NCBI RefSeq assembly: GCF_019320115.1
Contig: NC_089587.1
Coordinates: 88,740,939-88,804,938 of the forward strand
Source: Miscanthus floridulus
Taxonomy: Eukaryota > Streptophyta > Magnoliopsida > Poales > Poaceae
Direction of reading: 5' to 3'
DNA: 64,000 nucleotides
In this document: positions 45,517 to 58,300 of the stretch, piece by piece
Layout of the letters: every line of letters begins with the position of its first letter
Numbering within the stretch: position 1 is the stretch's first letter
Position numbers and translations under genes: made by a program
Notes under the pieces: model-generated
Database searches by the model: none
The model's input: only the letters and a program-made list of their open reading frames with translations
What the model was told of the DNA's origin: nothing

Positions 45517-47236
45517 GGGGTGAGTGCGTGTACTCTCCCTGAGGGTTTGTCGAGGCTGGGTTTATGCCCGCTCCGTAGGAATTGGTTTGTTTTTTGAGGT
45601 TCCGGTGGGTGCGCACGAGCGCACCCGCCGGGTGTAGCCCCTGAGCTCCTGGAGGAGTGAAGTTACTCCTCTAGGGGCTTTCTCCATTTTCGTGTTTGAG
45701 CGATTAGTTCTTATTGCATTTGCCGAGCCCATAAGCGCAAGTTCGGGTTGCGGGGGTCTCAGCGAGGCTGCAGAAAAAAAAAGCCCTCTAGCCTCTGCAC
45801 GAAGCGAGAGGTTCATCAGGGATCCCCCTGACTTTGGGTATGTCCCTCACGCTTCCTTTCGCTCGGAAGGAGGGGTGGAATGTGCCAGGCTACCCTCGAT
45901 GGGCGTGAGCATGGACACTTTCGGTGAGCTGTTATCGGGTAGTCCGAGTGGAGGCCCAAGCCCTGTTCGCTAGGGGACGGCTAGCGGTCCAGAGACGCAC
46001 TCCAAAAGTACTGGAGGATTTCTCTAGTGGCTGCCGAGGCCGTTCGCTAGGCCTCGGTGGCTCGGTGCCTCCCTACGGTGGGATCCCATTCGGATACTTT
46101 CCTGCCAATCTCGGACACGACTTAGGACGCCCCGAGCGACTGTTCGTTCGGGCCTGGGCCATTCGTAGGCTCGCCCTGAAGTTGTCCCTAACTCTGTTGC
46201 CCTGGGGCGGCTATCGAAACCTCTTGGAGGCCCAGCCTTTGAACCCCTAGATCGTAACGGGCTCGGTGCCCTTTATCGTGTTTTGTAATGAAACTTCTAG
46301 CTTGGCTTTGAACCGTTTGTCTTGGTCTTTGGGTGCAGGAGGAGCCCCCGAGCCTCCGCCTGGAGCAAGAGGATGGTCGGGGGTCCCCTGACTTTTTCAT
46401 TCGCCCCTCACATATCCTTTTCGTTCGGACGGAGGGTTTGTTTGCCGAGCCCATTCTGGTCTCGGCAAGGTTGCAGGAAGAGCCCCTAGCCTCTGCGCAG
46501 AGCGGGAGGGCCATCAGGAGTTCCCCTGACTTTTTATACGCCCCTCGCGCGTGAGGGTTTGTTTGCCGAGGCCCCTTTTGGGCATGGGCCCGAGTTGTGG
46601 GGTCCTGGCATGTTTGCAGGAAGAGCCCCCTAGCCTCTGCATAGGGTGAGAGGGCCATCAGGGACTCCCCTGTCTTTTTGTATGACCCTCACGCTTCCTT
46701 TTCGCTCGGAAGAAGGGTTTGTTTTGCCAAGCCCCTTTGAGTGCGAGCTGGGGTCGCTGGGTCTCGGCAAGGTTGCAGGAAGAGCCCCCTAGCCTCTGCA
46801 TAGGGCGAGAAGGCCGTCGGGGGTTTCCCTGACTTTTTGTGCGACCCTCGCGCTTCCTTTTCGCTCAGAAGGAGGGGTGGAATGTGTCTCGCTACCCTCG
46901 ATGGGCACGAGCGGTGGCACTTCCGGTGAGCTGTTATCGGGTAGTCCAAGTGGAGGCCCGTACCCCGTTCGCTAGGGGACGGCTAGTGGTCCAGAGACAC
47001 ACACCAAGAGTACCAGAGGATGTCTCTAGTGGGTGCCGAGGCCGTTCGCTAGGCCTCAGTGGCTCGGTGCCTTCCTTCGGTCTCGGACACAACTTTAGGC
47101 ATCCCAAGCGTTTCGCTTGCTTGGGCCTCGGCCTCGTATGGGCTCGCCCGCGGTCGTCCCTGACTCTGTTATCCTGGGGCAGCTGTCGAAACCCTTTGGG
47201 GTCCAGCCTTCGAACCCCTAGATCGTAATAGGCTCA
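45517..47236. repeat. E6 repeat-rich region between the 3' LTR and the antisense gene
   Basis: A block of about 470 bp at about 45775-46255 recurs at about 46779-47236, spaced 1.0 kb apart (shared GCTACCCTCGATGGGC, GGTGAGCTGTTATCGGGTAG and GAACCCCTAGATCGTAA). Between them a 140-160-bp unit, marked by GAGCCCCCTAGCCTCTGC and CCCCTGACTTTTT, is repeated in tandem at 46336, 46479, 46620 and 46779. Frames inside are artefacts of GC-rich repeats. Confidence 0.8.
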
Positions 47237-47515
47237 GAGCCTGGTTCCTTCATACGAAAGGAATAGGCCGCAGGGAATATCTTCCCTACTGGCTCGGTAC
47301 GGGCGGTGCGCCTTTTGAGGCAGTTTCATTGGGAGTCGAAACGACACCTGCTGCCGTAGTGGCTGAGCATGGCGTGGTGGATGGGACGTAACCGTCCTCG
47401 CATTTAATGCGGGAGATGTGGGCGCGTGGGCCGGCGAAATCGGCTCGTGGTTAACCGCGCCAGATTGGGGGGAAACTTCCCTGACTTCATTGCCCACTCG
47501 TTTCGCCTCCTTCCT

Positions 47516-47527
47516 GCATAAATACTC
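47516..47527 (+). promoter_or_regulatory. Putative TATA box of the E6 antisense gene
   Basis: GCATAAATACTC lies about 180 bp upstream of the ATG at 47698 and is followed by a pyrimidine-rich stretch (GCCCCTCCTCGTC) suitable for a transcription start. It is on the plus strand, inside the internal region, and separate from the LTR promoters. Confidence 0.45.
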
Positions 47528-47697
47528 GGGGAGTTTTGCCCCTCCTCGTCTTACCTTGCCTGCATTAGCACCGCCCCCGTTGAGCCGTCGCTAAGGAGAG
47601 GAGGAAGGGCGAGCCTAGGGAGAAAGCGAGAAAAAAAGCGAGAGCGTGGGAGGGAGAGAAAAGACTCACCACCGCACCTGATTCCTCCATCGCATCC

Positions 47698-50600
47698 ATG
47701 GCCGGTGACATCGCTGTTGTCGAGGCGGACCCCTGGGATCCGTCGGACGTCACCGAGGAGATGCTACAGTCGCTTGTCGACGGTGGGCTCCTCCGCCCGA
47801 TGACTGACTCCACTAGGCCAGAGTGGATTGCTTCGTACGGCGAGCCAGAGCCGAGGCCTCGCGACGGCTACGTCGTAAGCTTCGTCTCCTTCCATGAGCG
47901 CGGCCTCGGCGTCCCGGTGGACCGATTCATGCGGGCGCTCACGCACTACTATGGCGTGGAGCTCCACAATTTTAATCCTAACTCCATCGCTCAGGCGGCT
48001 ATCTTTGTTGCCGTCTATGAGGGGTATTTAGGGATTGCTCCCCATTGGGAGTTGTGGCTCCATCTGTTCTGGGCGGGGCATACTACAAAGCCGACGGGCA
48101 CGTCGGGTAAGAGGAAGGCGGCGAGGGCCGGCGGCTGCACTCTCCAAGTGTGTCAGGACCGCCTGCACCTCTACATCCCAGCCCAACTCGCGTCCTCCAA
48201 CCGCCAGTGGTACACGAGCTAGTTTTACCTTTGTAACGACGACGGAGGGCTTCCCCCCTACACCGGGCGGATTGTGGGGAGTTGCCCTGAGAAGTGGAAG
48301 TGGGGCGTCCCGAAGGTCGACCAGCCCAAGCTGGAGCCGCTCCTGGAGGGGCTGGTGAGGCTGTGGGGCCATGGCCTCACTATGGCTGTGGTTGCGGATA
48401 CGTTCCACCGCCAGAGAGTGCTACCGCTGATGGCTCGGTGGCGGCGGCTGTTCGAGATGAAGCCGGATGAGCCCATTGAGGGCACTCGGATGTCCTCCTC
48501 CGCCCTTTCCGAGGAGGAGATTCTTTGTCGGGTGGGGGAGACGGTAGAGGTGAAGCTGAGGGGCGGCAACTTGGCCCCTATCGCGATGCGGCCGTCGTGG
48601 GGTTCCTTTCGCTAGTAAGTTGTGCGCCGTTGTAGCCTCTGAACCTCCTTAGTCTCCCCTTACCCCTTGTTCCCTCATGTGCGTTTGTCGTTCCTTCAGG
48701 GGATGAGGGACGTGCATTACTCTCCACCGCCTGTTCCCGAGGACGCGGGGCGGCGGGCAGTCAACCGCGCTCACGCCGATGCGCAGAAGAGGTGAAAGGA
48801 TGCCAAGGCGGCGAAGCGCACGAAGCACATCCTCGCGCGCGAGGAGCTGGATAAGCGCCGCCGTCAACAATGGAAGGACGTTCTTCCGCTAGAGGAATCC
48901 CTGTCGACGTCGTTGTCGACGGAGGCCTCGGACAGGGACGACAAGGTCGAGGGAGGGCGAGGTCCCCTGGACCACCTTCCTGATGTCGTGGAGGTGGCGC
49001 CCGAGGTGTCGGCAAGCAGCCCGGCACCCCCGGGAAGGGGAGGAGAAGCGGACCCGAGGCCGACGGTTGCCCGCTCTGGGGCCGAGGCCGACACGCCCGA
49101 GGCGTGTGCGTTAGGCAAACGCGCCGTCAGCCCGGTAGGCTCGGCGGCCGTGGTGGAGCGGGTGGCGGCGGAGGCAATGCCACCGCCCCTGCAGAGGACC
49201 GAAGGGGCGCCGGGGTCCGCTGAAGACCGACCGGCGTTGATGGATACGGAGGCGACGCCTCTGCCGCCGCCTCTGCCGCTGCGGATGAGGTTTGCCGTGG
49301 CGAAGCAGGGGCCGCCCCGATCAAGGCAAGTGTATTCTTGGCAGGGTTATGGTGTTTTTCAGTCGCTTTTTTAGTTTTGCGCTGACCCTGTAGGTTAATT
49401 TTCCTTAGTCGGAAGCGGCCTGTGGATGACCTCCTCTTGGCGCCCCTTAAGGCGCTTAAGGCGAACCCTGGCTCCTCCGCACACTGGGTGGCGGAGGCAC
49501 AAGCCGCTATCCAACGCGGCGCGGCGTCGATGAGGGTCGACCCAAGGGGGCCGGCCGCCCAAGGAGGGGCTGCCAAGGCGGCCCCTACATAGACGAGGGA
49601 GGGAGCACTTCCACCTTGTGGGGGCGAGGCTCATGAGTTAGATGGGGCCAGTGTGCCCTTTGTTGCCAAGGCCCCCGGGGTCTCCGAGGCTGAGGCGATG
49701 AAGGCTACGGCGCCTACGACCGCCGAGACCGCGGTGGCCACGGTCGGTGTCTCCGCGTCTGCCGAGGCCATGATGGCAGAGGCCAGAGCCCCCGAGACCA
49801 CCGAGGCCGTAATTGCAGAGGCCAGAGCCCCCGAGGTCACCAAGATTGTCGTGATGGCGGCGAGGCCATCTGTGTAGGAGGCGGAGATGCAGGCGGCGGA
49901 GGCCTCGGTGGTGCCCTTGGTTTAGGGCCTGCCGTTGTTGCGAGAGAGCACCCGGGAGGCGGTGGTCTATCCGATCTCCTCCGACGATACTTCCCGGGCA
50001 CGGGAGGTGGTCGACGCCGAGGAGGCCAATGCCATGGAGCAGCCAGCGCCGCTCTTGGATGAGGGAAGCTCGGCCCTCGTGCGGGTCCGGCCCGAGCCTC
50101 GCAGGTGGGATCACCCGCGGGTACTATGGTGGAGCCAGGACGACCCTAAGGGGGAGCCTCTGTTCGCCCTTGAGGATGCGGCCGAGGGTGGGCGGTGGAA
50201 CACCTTCGAGCAGTACTGCCAGCTGGCGGAGCGGTCGCTACGGATGGCGCTGTCCGTGGTGGCCAACGAACTACCCGGAGTCGCCCAGGTTCGTGTTTTC
50301 CTTTCTCGCACGATGTTTACTTTCCTGATTTTGTTGCGACCAATGACCCTCGCTCTGCTTCCCCAGGAGCTCGAGACCCGGTCGCTTGGGAAGTCGGTCT
50401 TTCTCTGGTGGGAGAGGGGCGTCTGGGACCAGCTTCACCGGCAGAAGGGCCTTCTTGCCGACGCTAACGAGCTTCTATCGGCGCGAAGCGCGGAGGTGGA
50501 GGACCTCCGCCTTCGCTGTGCCGACACAAAGGTCGAGGCAGCCATGGTCCAGGCGCAGCTCGCCCCTTTGGCGGCGCGGGTCAAGGAGTTGGAGGAGGAG

Positions 50601-51504
50601 CTTACCCGCGCGGTCAGCGATCGGGATGCCTTCAGGTCCCGGGCCGAAGAAGCGACGGCCTCGGGCAAGGCCCTCGCTGGGCAGCTGGGGGCAGAGGAGA
50701 GTGCGCACCGGCTGACCAAAGGCGCTCTAAACGAGGCCCTTGCTGTGGTTGAGGCCTCGCAAATCGAGGCTGTGGTTTTGAAGGGGATGGTCAAGGGTGA
50801 GTTCCAGACCCCTTGTTTTGTTTCCTTTTCCTTATGTTTGCTCCCTGACTTCCTTGTATGACGCAGAGCTGGGAAGTGAGGCTTCTAGGGCGGCCGAGGC
50901 CTCTAGGTTCGAGGCCCAACGGTTGAAGGAGAAGGCCAAGGCCTGTCAAGCCGAGACCCGTCGCTGGGAGCAGAAGGCCAAGGGTGAGTTCCGTGGGCTT
51001 CCATCCCCAACTTAGGTTGTCCTTTCTCTCGCTTGACTTCATTCCGTTTTCCACAGTGCAGAGTCAGAGGCGGAGATCATTCGGGCTGCCGAGGCTTCCA
51101 GCGTGGTGCAGACGGTGCTCGAGACTGAGATCGGGGAGCACGAGGCGCTGAAGCGTGCTGCCCTTTCCGCCTGCGAGGCCTTGGAGGTCGAGGGGGTTCA
51201 ATCAGGCAGCTCCCTTGGGAGCCGCTTGATTGCGCTGAGCAGCCAGATGCATGAGCGGCTCCGAGGGGCACTGCACACGGGTGTCAAGCGGGTGCTGGCC
51301 ATCATCTCCTCTCACTACCTTGGCGTCGACCTCCCGGCCATCAGTGATGGCTATGTTCTACCTAATGATGATGAGGAGGCCAACGCGGCGGTGGCGAAGC
51401 TGATGGAAGTGGTGGAAGGCCCTGGCATGGCGCTGGCGACGCTCTTCGAAGAGGAGGTGGTTCCTCCCCTACCATCTGCCGGTGCTGAAGGCCCTGAGCC
51501 TTGA
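47698..51504 (+). pseudogene. Antisense gene of E6 (putative gypsy-type transposon protein, PF04195-like), multi-exon
   Basis: The N-terminal exon starts MAGDIAVVEADPWDPSDVTE. It contains GYVVSFVSFHERGLGVPVDR, FMRALTHYYGVELHNFNPNS and VAVYEGYLGIAPHWELWLHL, the pattern I associate with PF04195 (putative gypsy-type transposon). A TAG at 48220 interrupts it. The frame then continues to about 48614, where GTAAGT begins a likely intron ending TTCCTTCAG at 48699. Further exon blocks lie at 48700-49326 (TGA at 48793), 49410-49600, 49935-50288, 50369-50795, 50867-50982 and 51058-51504. They are separated by short GT-AG intervals (for example CAG|GTTCGTG...CCCCAG). The later exons are Glu/Ala/Arg-rich and probably coiled coil; the end reads EEEVVPPLPSAGAEGPEP. 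Exon limits are approximate. Role unknown. Confidence 0.7.
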
Positions 51505-52084
51505 TCTGGGCCTCGGGGGCTATGTAAAAATAGAATAGGGGTTATTTTTTTGTATCGTAACGCTTGTGGCCGTCGAGGCCTTTACTTTTGAAGTACTTGT
51601 GTTTCCTAGTTGTTTTTCTTATGTTTTCGAGCCTCTGCCCTCTATCGCTCCTGATCGGATTTTGTTTGCAAAACACCCCCTTGGGGCCTAAGCCGTCCCT
51701 TGAGCGAGAGGTAGTGAGGGAGTGCCGTAGCCCGGAGGCGTAGGCCGTCTCGCGACTCTACCGGCCTCTTGCTTAGGAAACAGACCTTGGTCCGAGGGGT
51801 TTTTACAACTAATTCGTCAGAGCCTGCTAGGGACTTGGCATAGGATTTTTTGCGAAAAACAACTGAAGAATGGTGCATGGGACCTAGGGGATGCCTAGGG
51901 AGGGGTCCCCTATCTAGCCCCCGAGGGAGGCTTGGTTCTGCCGAGGCAGAACCGAGTTTCCCTTGCCATGTTACTGTATTGCCGAGGCCTACAATGGGCT
52001 CGGGGGGTTTCTCGAAAAGTTAGACGAACTAAAGAACGCTTTTTAATTGTACTTCGAGAAACGATATATACAATGCTTGGAAAT
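51505..52084. other. Convergent spacer between the antisense gene and E6 pol
   Basis: The plus-strand antisense gene stops at 51504 and the minus-strand pol at about 52085, so the two read towards each other across 580 bp. It contains T-rich stretches (TTATTTTTTTGTATCG at about 51541) and GAGGC-rich repeats, but no gene. Confidence 0.6.
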
Positions 52085-55000
52085 TTAGGGACAAAAGCGA
52101 CGTAGCTGTTCTATGTTCCAAGCGTTGGTGAAGACTTCGCCCTTCTCGTTGGCCAGTTTGTAGGTCCCGGGCTTCAGCACTCAGGCAATGATGTACGGTC
52201 CTTCGCATGGCGGGGTCAGCTTATGGCGACCCTTGTTGCTCTATGCTAGCCTCAACACCAGGTCGCCTACCTTCAAGTCTCGGCCTCAGACACGTCGGGC
52301 CTGATAGCGCCGCAGGCTCTGCTGGTATTTGGCCGAGTGTAGTAGCGTGATGTCTCAGGCTTCCTCCAGTTGATCAAGGGCATCCTCTTGGGTGGTGCGG
52401 TTACTTTGTTCGTTATAGGCTTGCAGCCTCGGGGAACCATATTCCAAGTCGGTGGGGAGGATGGCCTCGGCCCCATAGACTAGGAAGAAAGGCGTGAATC
52501 CCGTGGCTCGGCTTGGGGTGTTCCTCAGGCTCTAGATGACCGACGGGAGCTCGGCGAGCCATTTTTTGCCTAACTTTTTCAATCGGTTGTGAATCCTTGG
52601 CTTGAGGCCTTGTAGGATCATGCCGTTGGCACGCTCTACTTGGCCGTTGGTCCTTGGGTGTCCTATGGCCGACCAGGCCACACGGATGTGGTGGTCATCG
52701 CAAAACGTCAGGAACCTTTTGCTGGTGAACTGCGTCCCATTGTCGGTGATGATGGTGTTGGGGACCCCAAACCTGTGGATGATGTCAGTGAAGAATAGCT
52801 CCGCCTGCTCAGATTTGATTCGATTGATCGGACGAGCCTCGATCCATTTGGAGAACTTGTCGATTGATACCAATAGATGGGTGAAGCCCCCGGGGGCCTT
52901 TTGCAGAGGCCCGACCATGTCGAGACCCCACACGGCGAATGGCCATGTGATGGGGATGGTTTGCAGGGCCAGGGCCGGGAGATGTGTTTGCTGGGCATAG
53001 TACTAGCATCCTTCGCAGGAGCGTACCAGCTTGGTAGCGTCAGCGACTGCCGTCGGCCAGTAGAACCCTTGGCGAAAAGCATTCCCTACGAGCATCTGAG
53101 GCGCCGCATGGTGCCCGTAGGCGCCCGCGTGTAAGTCCCAAAGCAGGGCTTGGCCCGCTTCGGAACTGATACACCGTTGGAGGACACCTGAGGGACTTCG
53201 CCTGTACAATTCGCCGTTGTAGAGGGCGTAGGTCTTGGCTCGCCGCGCAAGCCATCGTGCTTCGGTTCTGTCGTCAGGAAGCTCCTCCCGATCGAGCCAA
53301 TCAAGGAACGGGACTCGCCAATCCGCATCCTGATCAGTCCGTGGAGGCTCGGCATTGACTTCCATGACCTCGGGCTTGGTCGAGGGGGTCTCGACAGCAG
53401 AGGGGGCATCGAGCTTCGCCGCGGGTTCCATAGGTGGGTCCTCCTCTGTTGCTGAGGTGTATCCAATGGAAGGTTTGTGGAGGTCTCTGGCGAAGACGTT
53501 CAGGGGGACCGGGACCCATGCTGAGGCCGTCTTTGCCAGCTCATCGGCAGCCTCGTTGTACTTCCGCGCGACGTGATTTAGCTCGAGACCGTCGAACTTG
53601 TCTTCTAGGCGTCTACCAGCTTGTAGTAAGCCTCCATTTTGGGGTCGAGGCAGTTTGACTCCTTCGTCACTTGATCTATGACGAGCCGCGAGTCGCCTCG
53701 GACGTCGAGGCGTCGCGCCCCAAGTTCGATGGCGACTTGTAAGCCGTTGATGAGGGCCTCGTATTCGGCCACGTTGTTGGAGGCAGCGAAGTGGAGCCGC
53801 ACCATGTAGCGCATGTGTACTCCGAGGGGAGAAATGAAGAGCAGACCCACGCCTGCCCCGGTCTTCATCAGGGATATATCGAAGTACAGGGTCCAGTATT
53901 CCGTCTAAATTTGAGTGGGTGGCAGTTGGGTATCTGTCCATTCAGCCACGAAATCGGCCAAGACCTGAGACTTGATCGCCTTTCGAGGCGCAAAGGTCAA
54001 GGTTTCCCCCATAAGCTCGACAGCCCATTTGGCTATCCTGCCCGAGGCCTCCCGGTTATGAACTATTTTGCCCAGGGGGAAAGATGATACCACAGTCACT
54101 GGGTGCGACTCGAAGTAGTGACGCAGTTTGCACCGGGCCAGGACCACGGCGTAGACCAGCTTCTGGACGTGGGGGTAGCGTGCTTTGGTCTCGGAGAGCA
54201 CCTCGCTGATGAAATAAATAGGTCGTTGGGTGGGCAGAGTGTGCCCCTCTTCCTGCCTCTCTACCACTACGGCGGCGCTGACCACTTGGGTCGTTGCGGT
54301 GACGTAGAGCAAGAGGGTCTCATCCATGGCCGGGGGTATCAGGACGGGAGGATTCGTGAGCAGTGCTTTGAGTCTGTCGAGGGCTTCTTCGGCCTCAGGA
54401 GTCCAGGAAAAACGCTTAGATTTTCTCAAGAGTCGGTATAAAGGCAAACCTTTTTCGCCGAGGCGCGAGATGAATCAGCTCAGGGCCGCAAGGCATCCCA
54501 TGACCCTCTGTACTCCCTTGAGGTCCCTAATTGGTCCCATGCCGGTTATGGCCGAGACCTTCTCTGGGTTGGCTTCGATGCCGTGTTCCGAGACTATGAA
54601 TCCCAAGAGCATGCCTCGGGGAACCCCGAACACACACTTCTCGGGATTGAGCTTGATGCCCTTCTCTCTAAGGCATTTGAAGGTTATTGTCAAGTCGTCG
54701 ACAAGACCCTCGGCCTTTCTGGTCTTGACCACGATGTCGTCTATGTAGGCCTCGATGGTCCGCCCAATGTTGTCGCCAAAGACCTGGGTCATGCACCGCT
54801 GGTACATGGCACCGGCGTTTCTGAGGCCGAAGGGCATCGTCACGTAGCAGTACATGCCGAATGGTGTGATGAAAGAAGTCGTGAGCTAGTCGGACTCTTT
54901 CATCTTGATTTGATGGTAACCAGAATACGCATCAAGGAAAGATAGGGTTTCGCATCCCGCAGTGGAGTCAACGATCTGATCGATTCGGGGTAATGGGAAG

Positions 55001-55329
55001 GGGACTTTTGGACAGGCTTTGTTCAAACCGGTATAGTCTACACACATCCTCCATTTCCCACTTTTCTTCCTACCTAACACGGGGTTAGCCAACCACTCCA
55101 GGTGGGATACTTCCTTGATGAACTCGGCCGCCAGTAGTTTCTGCACCTCCTCACCGATGGCCCTACGCTTTTCCTCGTCGAAGCGGCGTAGGTGTTGCCT
55201 TACCGGTCTAGAGCCGGCTCGGACGTCCAAGGCATGCTCGGCGACTTCCCTCGGTATGCCCGGCATGTCCGAGGGACTCCATGCAAATATGTCGGCATTC
55301 GCACGGAGGAATTCGACGAGCACGGCTTC
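52085..55329 (-). pseudogene. pol: E6 pol: RT, RNase H, archaeal-type RNase H, integrase
   Basis: Minus strand. RT spans about 55323-54475 with RMCVDYTGLNKACPK, SFLDAYSGYHQIKM and the catalytic AYIDDIVVKT at about 54740. RNase H is at 54447-53905 and ends ALADFVAEWTD-like (VLADFVAEWTD). Archaeal-type RNase H is at 53868-53605 with NNVAEYEALINGLQ and VRGDSRLVIDQV; its first motif reads YFDIS where YFDGS is usual. A frameshift near 53600 precedes the integrase zinc finger (HHAAPQMLVGNAF, SCEGC). The integrase core has GLDMVG, ITDNGTQF and VERANG, so all three acidic residues are kept. Stops at about 55327, 54895, 54473, 53903 and 53000, and several after 52530, disable it. Confidence 0.88.
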
Positions 55330-58300
55330 CTATTTGATGTCGAGGGTGGCGCTGATCCTCAGCGCCCGGTCGTCGGGGCAGGCGGGGTCGACCGGGATGA
55401 GTTTGATGGTTTCCGTGGGCTCGAACGCCCCCACGCGACGCTTGGAGTTAGGCACCTCGCCACTGAGTTGGTCGAGGTGGGCGATGAGGGTCTCGGCCTC
55501 CGCAAGAGCCTCGGCGTACTCGATGCATTCAACGTCGCAGTCGTATGCATGTTCGTATGTGGACTCAATCGTGATGACACCGCTAGGGCCTGGCATCTTG
55601 AGCTTGAGGTAGGTATAGTTGGGCACTGCCATGAACTTGGCGTAGCACGGCCGCCCCAGAATGGCATGGTAGGCTCCCCCAAACCTGACTACCTCGAAGG
55701 TGAGGACTTCCTTGCGATAGTTGGAGGGGGTGCCGAAGCAGACAGGAAGGTCGATGCGCCCGAGGGGTCGCGTGCGCTTCCCTAGCATGATGCCATGGAA
55801 GGGTGCGACATCGCCTCGGAGCCTCGACCGGTCGATCTCCAAGAGCTCTAGGGTGTTGGCGTAGAGGATGTTGAGGCCGCTGCCTCCATCCATCAACACC
55901 TTGGAGAGTCGGGTCTTGCCAATGATCGGGTCGACAACCAGTGGGTACTGCCCGGGATTCGGAACATGGTCAGGGTGGTCATCTCGATCGAAGGTGATCG
56001 CCTCTCGAGACCAGTCAAGGTACTGGGGGGTGGCTACCTTGACCGAGAAGACTTCTCGGCGTTCCCTCTTGTGCTGCCGCGCCGTAAGGCATGCCGAGGG
56101 CACGCCGAAGATCATGAAGGCGTTGCGTACCTCAGGGAACCCGTCGTCCTTGTCCTCATCCCAGTCGCCGGCGCCCTTCTGCTTGGCGTTGTCGTCGGGG
56201 AGCCCGAGCCTGGCGTAGTAACATCGTAGCATGGAGCAATCCTCGAGGGCGTGCCTGACCGGGCCTTGGTGATAAGGGCATGGTTTCTTGAGCATGTCGT
56301 CAAAAGGCCTAGGGCCTTTGGGGCCTCGGGGATTCTTGCGTTCTACGGCCCCGACCAGATCAGCCTCCATGACCTCCTGCTTCCCTAGGTGCCCCTTTTT
56401 CTTTCTCGTAGGGAGGTTGGAGGCCGAGGCGTCGGGGGCCTCATCCCTCCATTTTCCCTTGGCGTCGCTGTCGGGGAAGATGGCACCGACGGCCTCCTCG
56501 CCCGAGGCGAAGTTGGTGGCGATGTCGAGGAGCACAGCAGCGGTGCGTGGCACGTTCCGACCTAGCTCCCGCACCAGGTCTCGGTAGGTGGTGCCGGAGA
56601 GGAAAGCCTGGACGATCTCTGAGTCGCCGACGCTGGGCAACTCGGTGCACTGCTTGGAGAAGCGCCGGATGAAATCTCGGAGAGACTCGCCTGGTTTCTG
56701 GCGGCAACTCTTAAGGTCCCAGGAGTTTCCGAGACATACGTATGTGCCCTAGAAATTCCCAACGAAGACCCTAACCAAGTCGCGTCAGTCGTGGATTTGT
56801 GAGGGAGGGAGGTGCTCGAGCCAGGCTCGCGCCGAGTCTGACAAGAGCAAGGGGAGGTTACGGATGATGAGCAGGTCATCATCCGCGCCACCTAGCTGGC
56901 AGGCCAGGCAGTAGTCGGCAAGCCAGAGCTCAGGGTTGGTCTCACCGCTGTATTTTCGTGAGGTTGGCTGGTTACCGAAAATAGGCCGAGAACTAGGTGA
57001 CACGGATAGCTCTGCTAAAGACTCGAGGGCTAGGTGGCTTAGGAGAAGGACTGTGGTCTTCCTCACTGTCATAGCGGCCACCTCGGTGCACATGGTAGCC
57101 TCGGGCGGGCCCTTCACCGTCGTGGCGTCGTCGTCGGCCGACCACCTCGTGGTCTCCCTGCACCTCATGTCGATTGTCGAGGCGGTCAAGGAGCTCGGGG
57201 ACCCTGTGGGCTATCGGTGCCCGAGCAGGTTCGGGACGAGCCGAGGCTTCCCTGTCCTGCCGAGGCGGTGCCGCGGGTAGGTTCGAGATGCCCCCGTGCC
57301 GTCGGGAGGTGGAACTCTCGGCCTGCTGAACCGCGGCGGTCTCTAGGAGATCTCGGAGCTCGCCATGGACCCGCCGCCCCTCCATGGTAGAAGGCTCGGG
57401 CATTGCGCGAACCAGCATTGCCGCAGCCGCGACGTTCTGGCTAGCGCGATTGAAGACCGGGGGTTGCTCACTCCTTTCGTCGTTATGGATGCGGTGATGC
57501 ATGTCGAGGGCCCTCCGTCGGGCTCCCCTACCTTCGCCGCGACCTCGCTGTTCCTGTTCGAGAGAGTCTCGAAGCTGCTGCAGAAGGAGTTGGTCTTGCT
57601 TGACCTTGGCCTAGAGCTCACGGAGCTGTTCTAGGTCTGGGCGCTGAGGTCGCGCAAGAGCGACGTTCTCATTCCGTGCGGCCAGCAGGACGGCGCGTGG
57701 AGGTGTAGCGACGCCCGCGTCGGGGCGGAGCGGGGAACGGCTACCTGCCCCCTCGTCCTCTTCGCCCACCCTCAGCATCCCGAGCCCGACATGAAAACAT
57801 TCGCGAGTGGGGTCATAGGTGCCTTCGTCGTCGGAGTTGGAGTAGCCAAAGCAGTAGTCGCTTGCGGCCAAGAACTGGCGCAAAGCCCTAGGGTTGTGGA
57901 GTCCGGAGAAATCCACCCCGGGCCATGCCTCGTCCTCGTCCGAGGAGTCGGAGTGGGTGCTCAGGTCAAGAGCGAAGCGCTGGCGGCATTCCGAGGGGTG
58001 CTCGTGAGCGGCAGTGTAAGCGTAGGCGTAAGAGGCGGCGACATTTCTCAACCCAAAGGGTATGGGGATGGTGCCGCCTCCAGATTCTGCCCCGCCGGGG
58101 TCGGCTCTTCAGGGAGTGGTGGAGCGGAGCTTGACGACTGGGCATCGCCACGTGCCACAGGCAAGTTTCCTTTGTCCAAGCTCAGGCTAGACAGGTCCCC
58201 AGCCAGGGACCCTGTGCCAACAGCTGGTCGTAGGATATCAGCGGGGGGTGGCGTGTCGCCCCGGATTCGCGTAGCGTTGGGGTGGCCTTGTTCGTGCCGT

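Noticed and set aside
44432..45542. Several open frames of 100-180 codons on both strands
   Set aside because: They sit in the E6 LTR, recur in the other LTR, and come from GC-rich tandem units.
55115..55785. Long plus-strand frames (165 and 197 codons)
   Set aside because: They are opposite the E6 protease/RT coding frames, which carry recognisable motifs.
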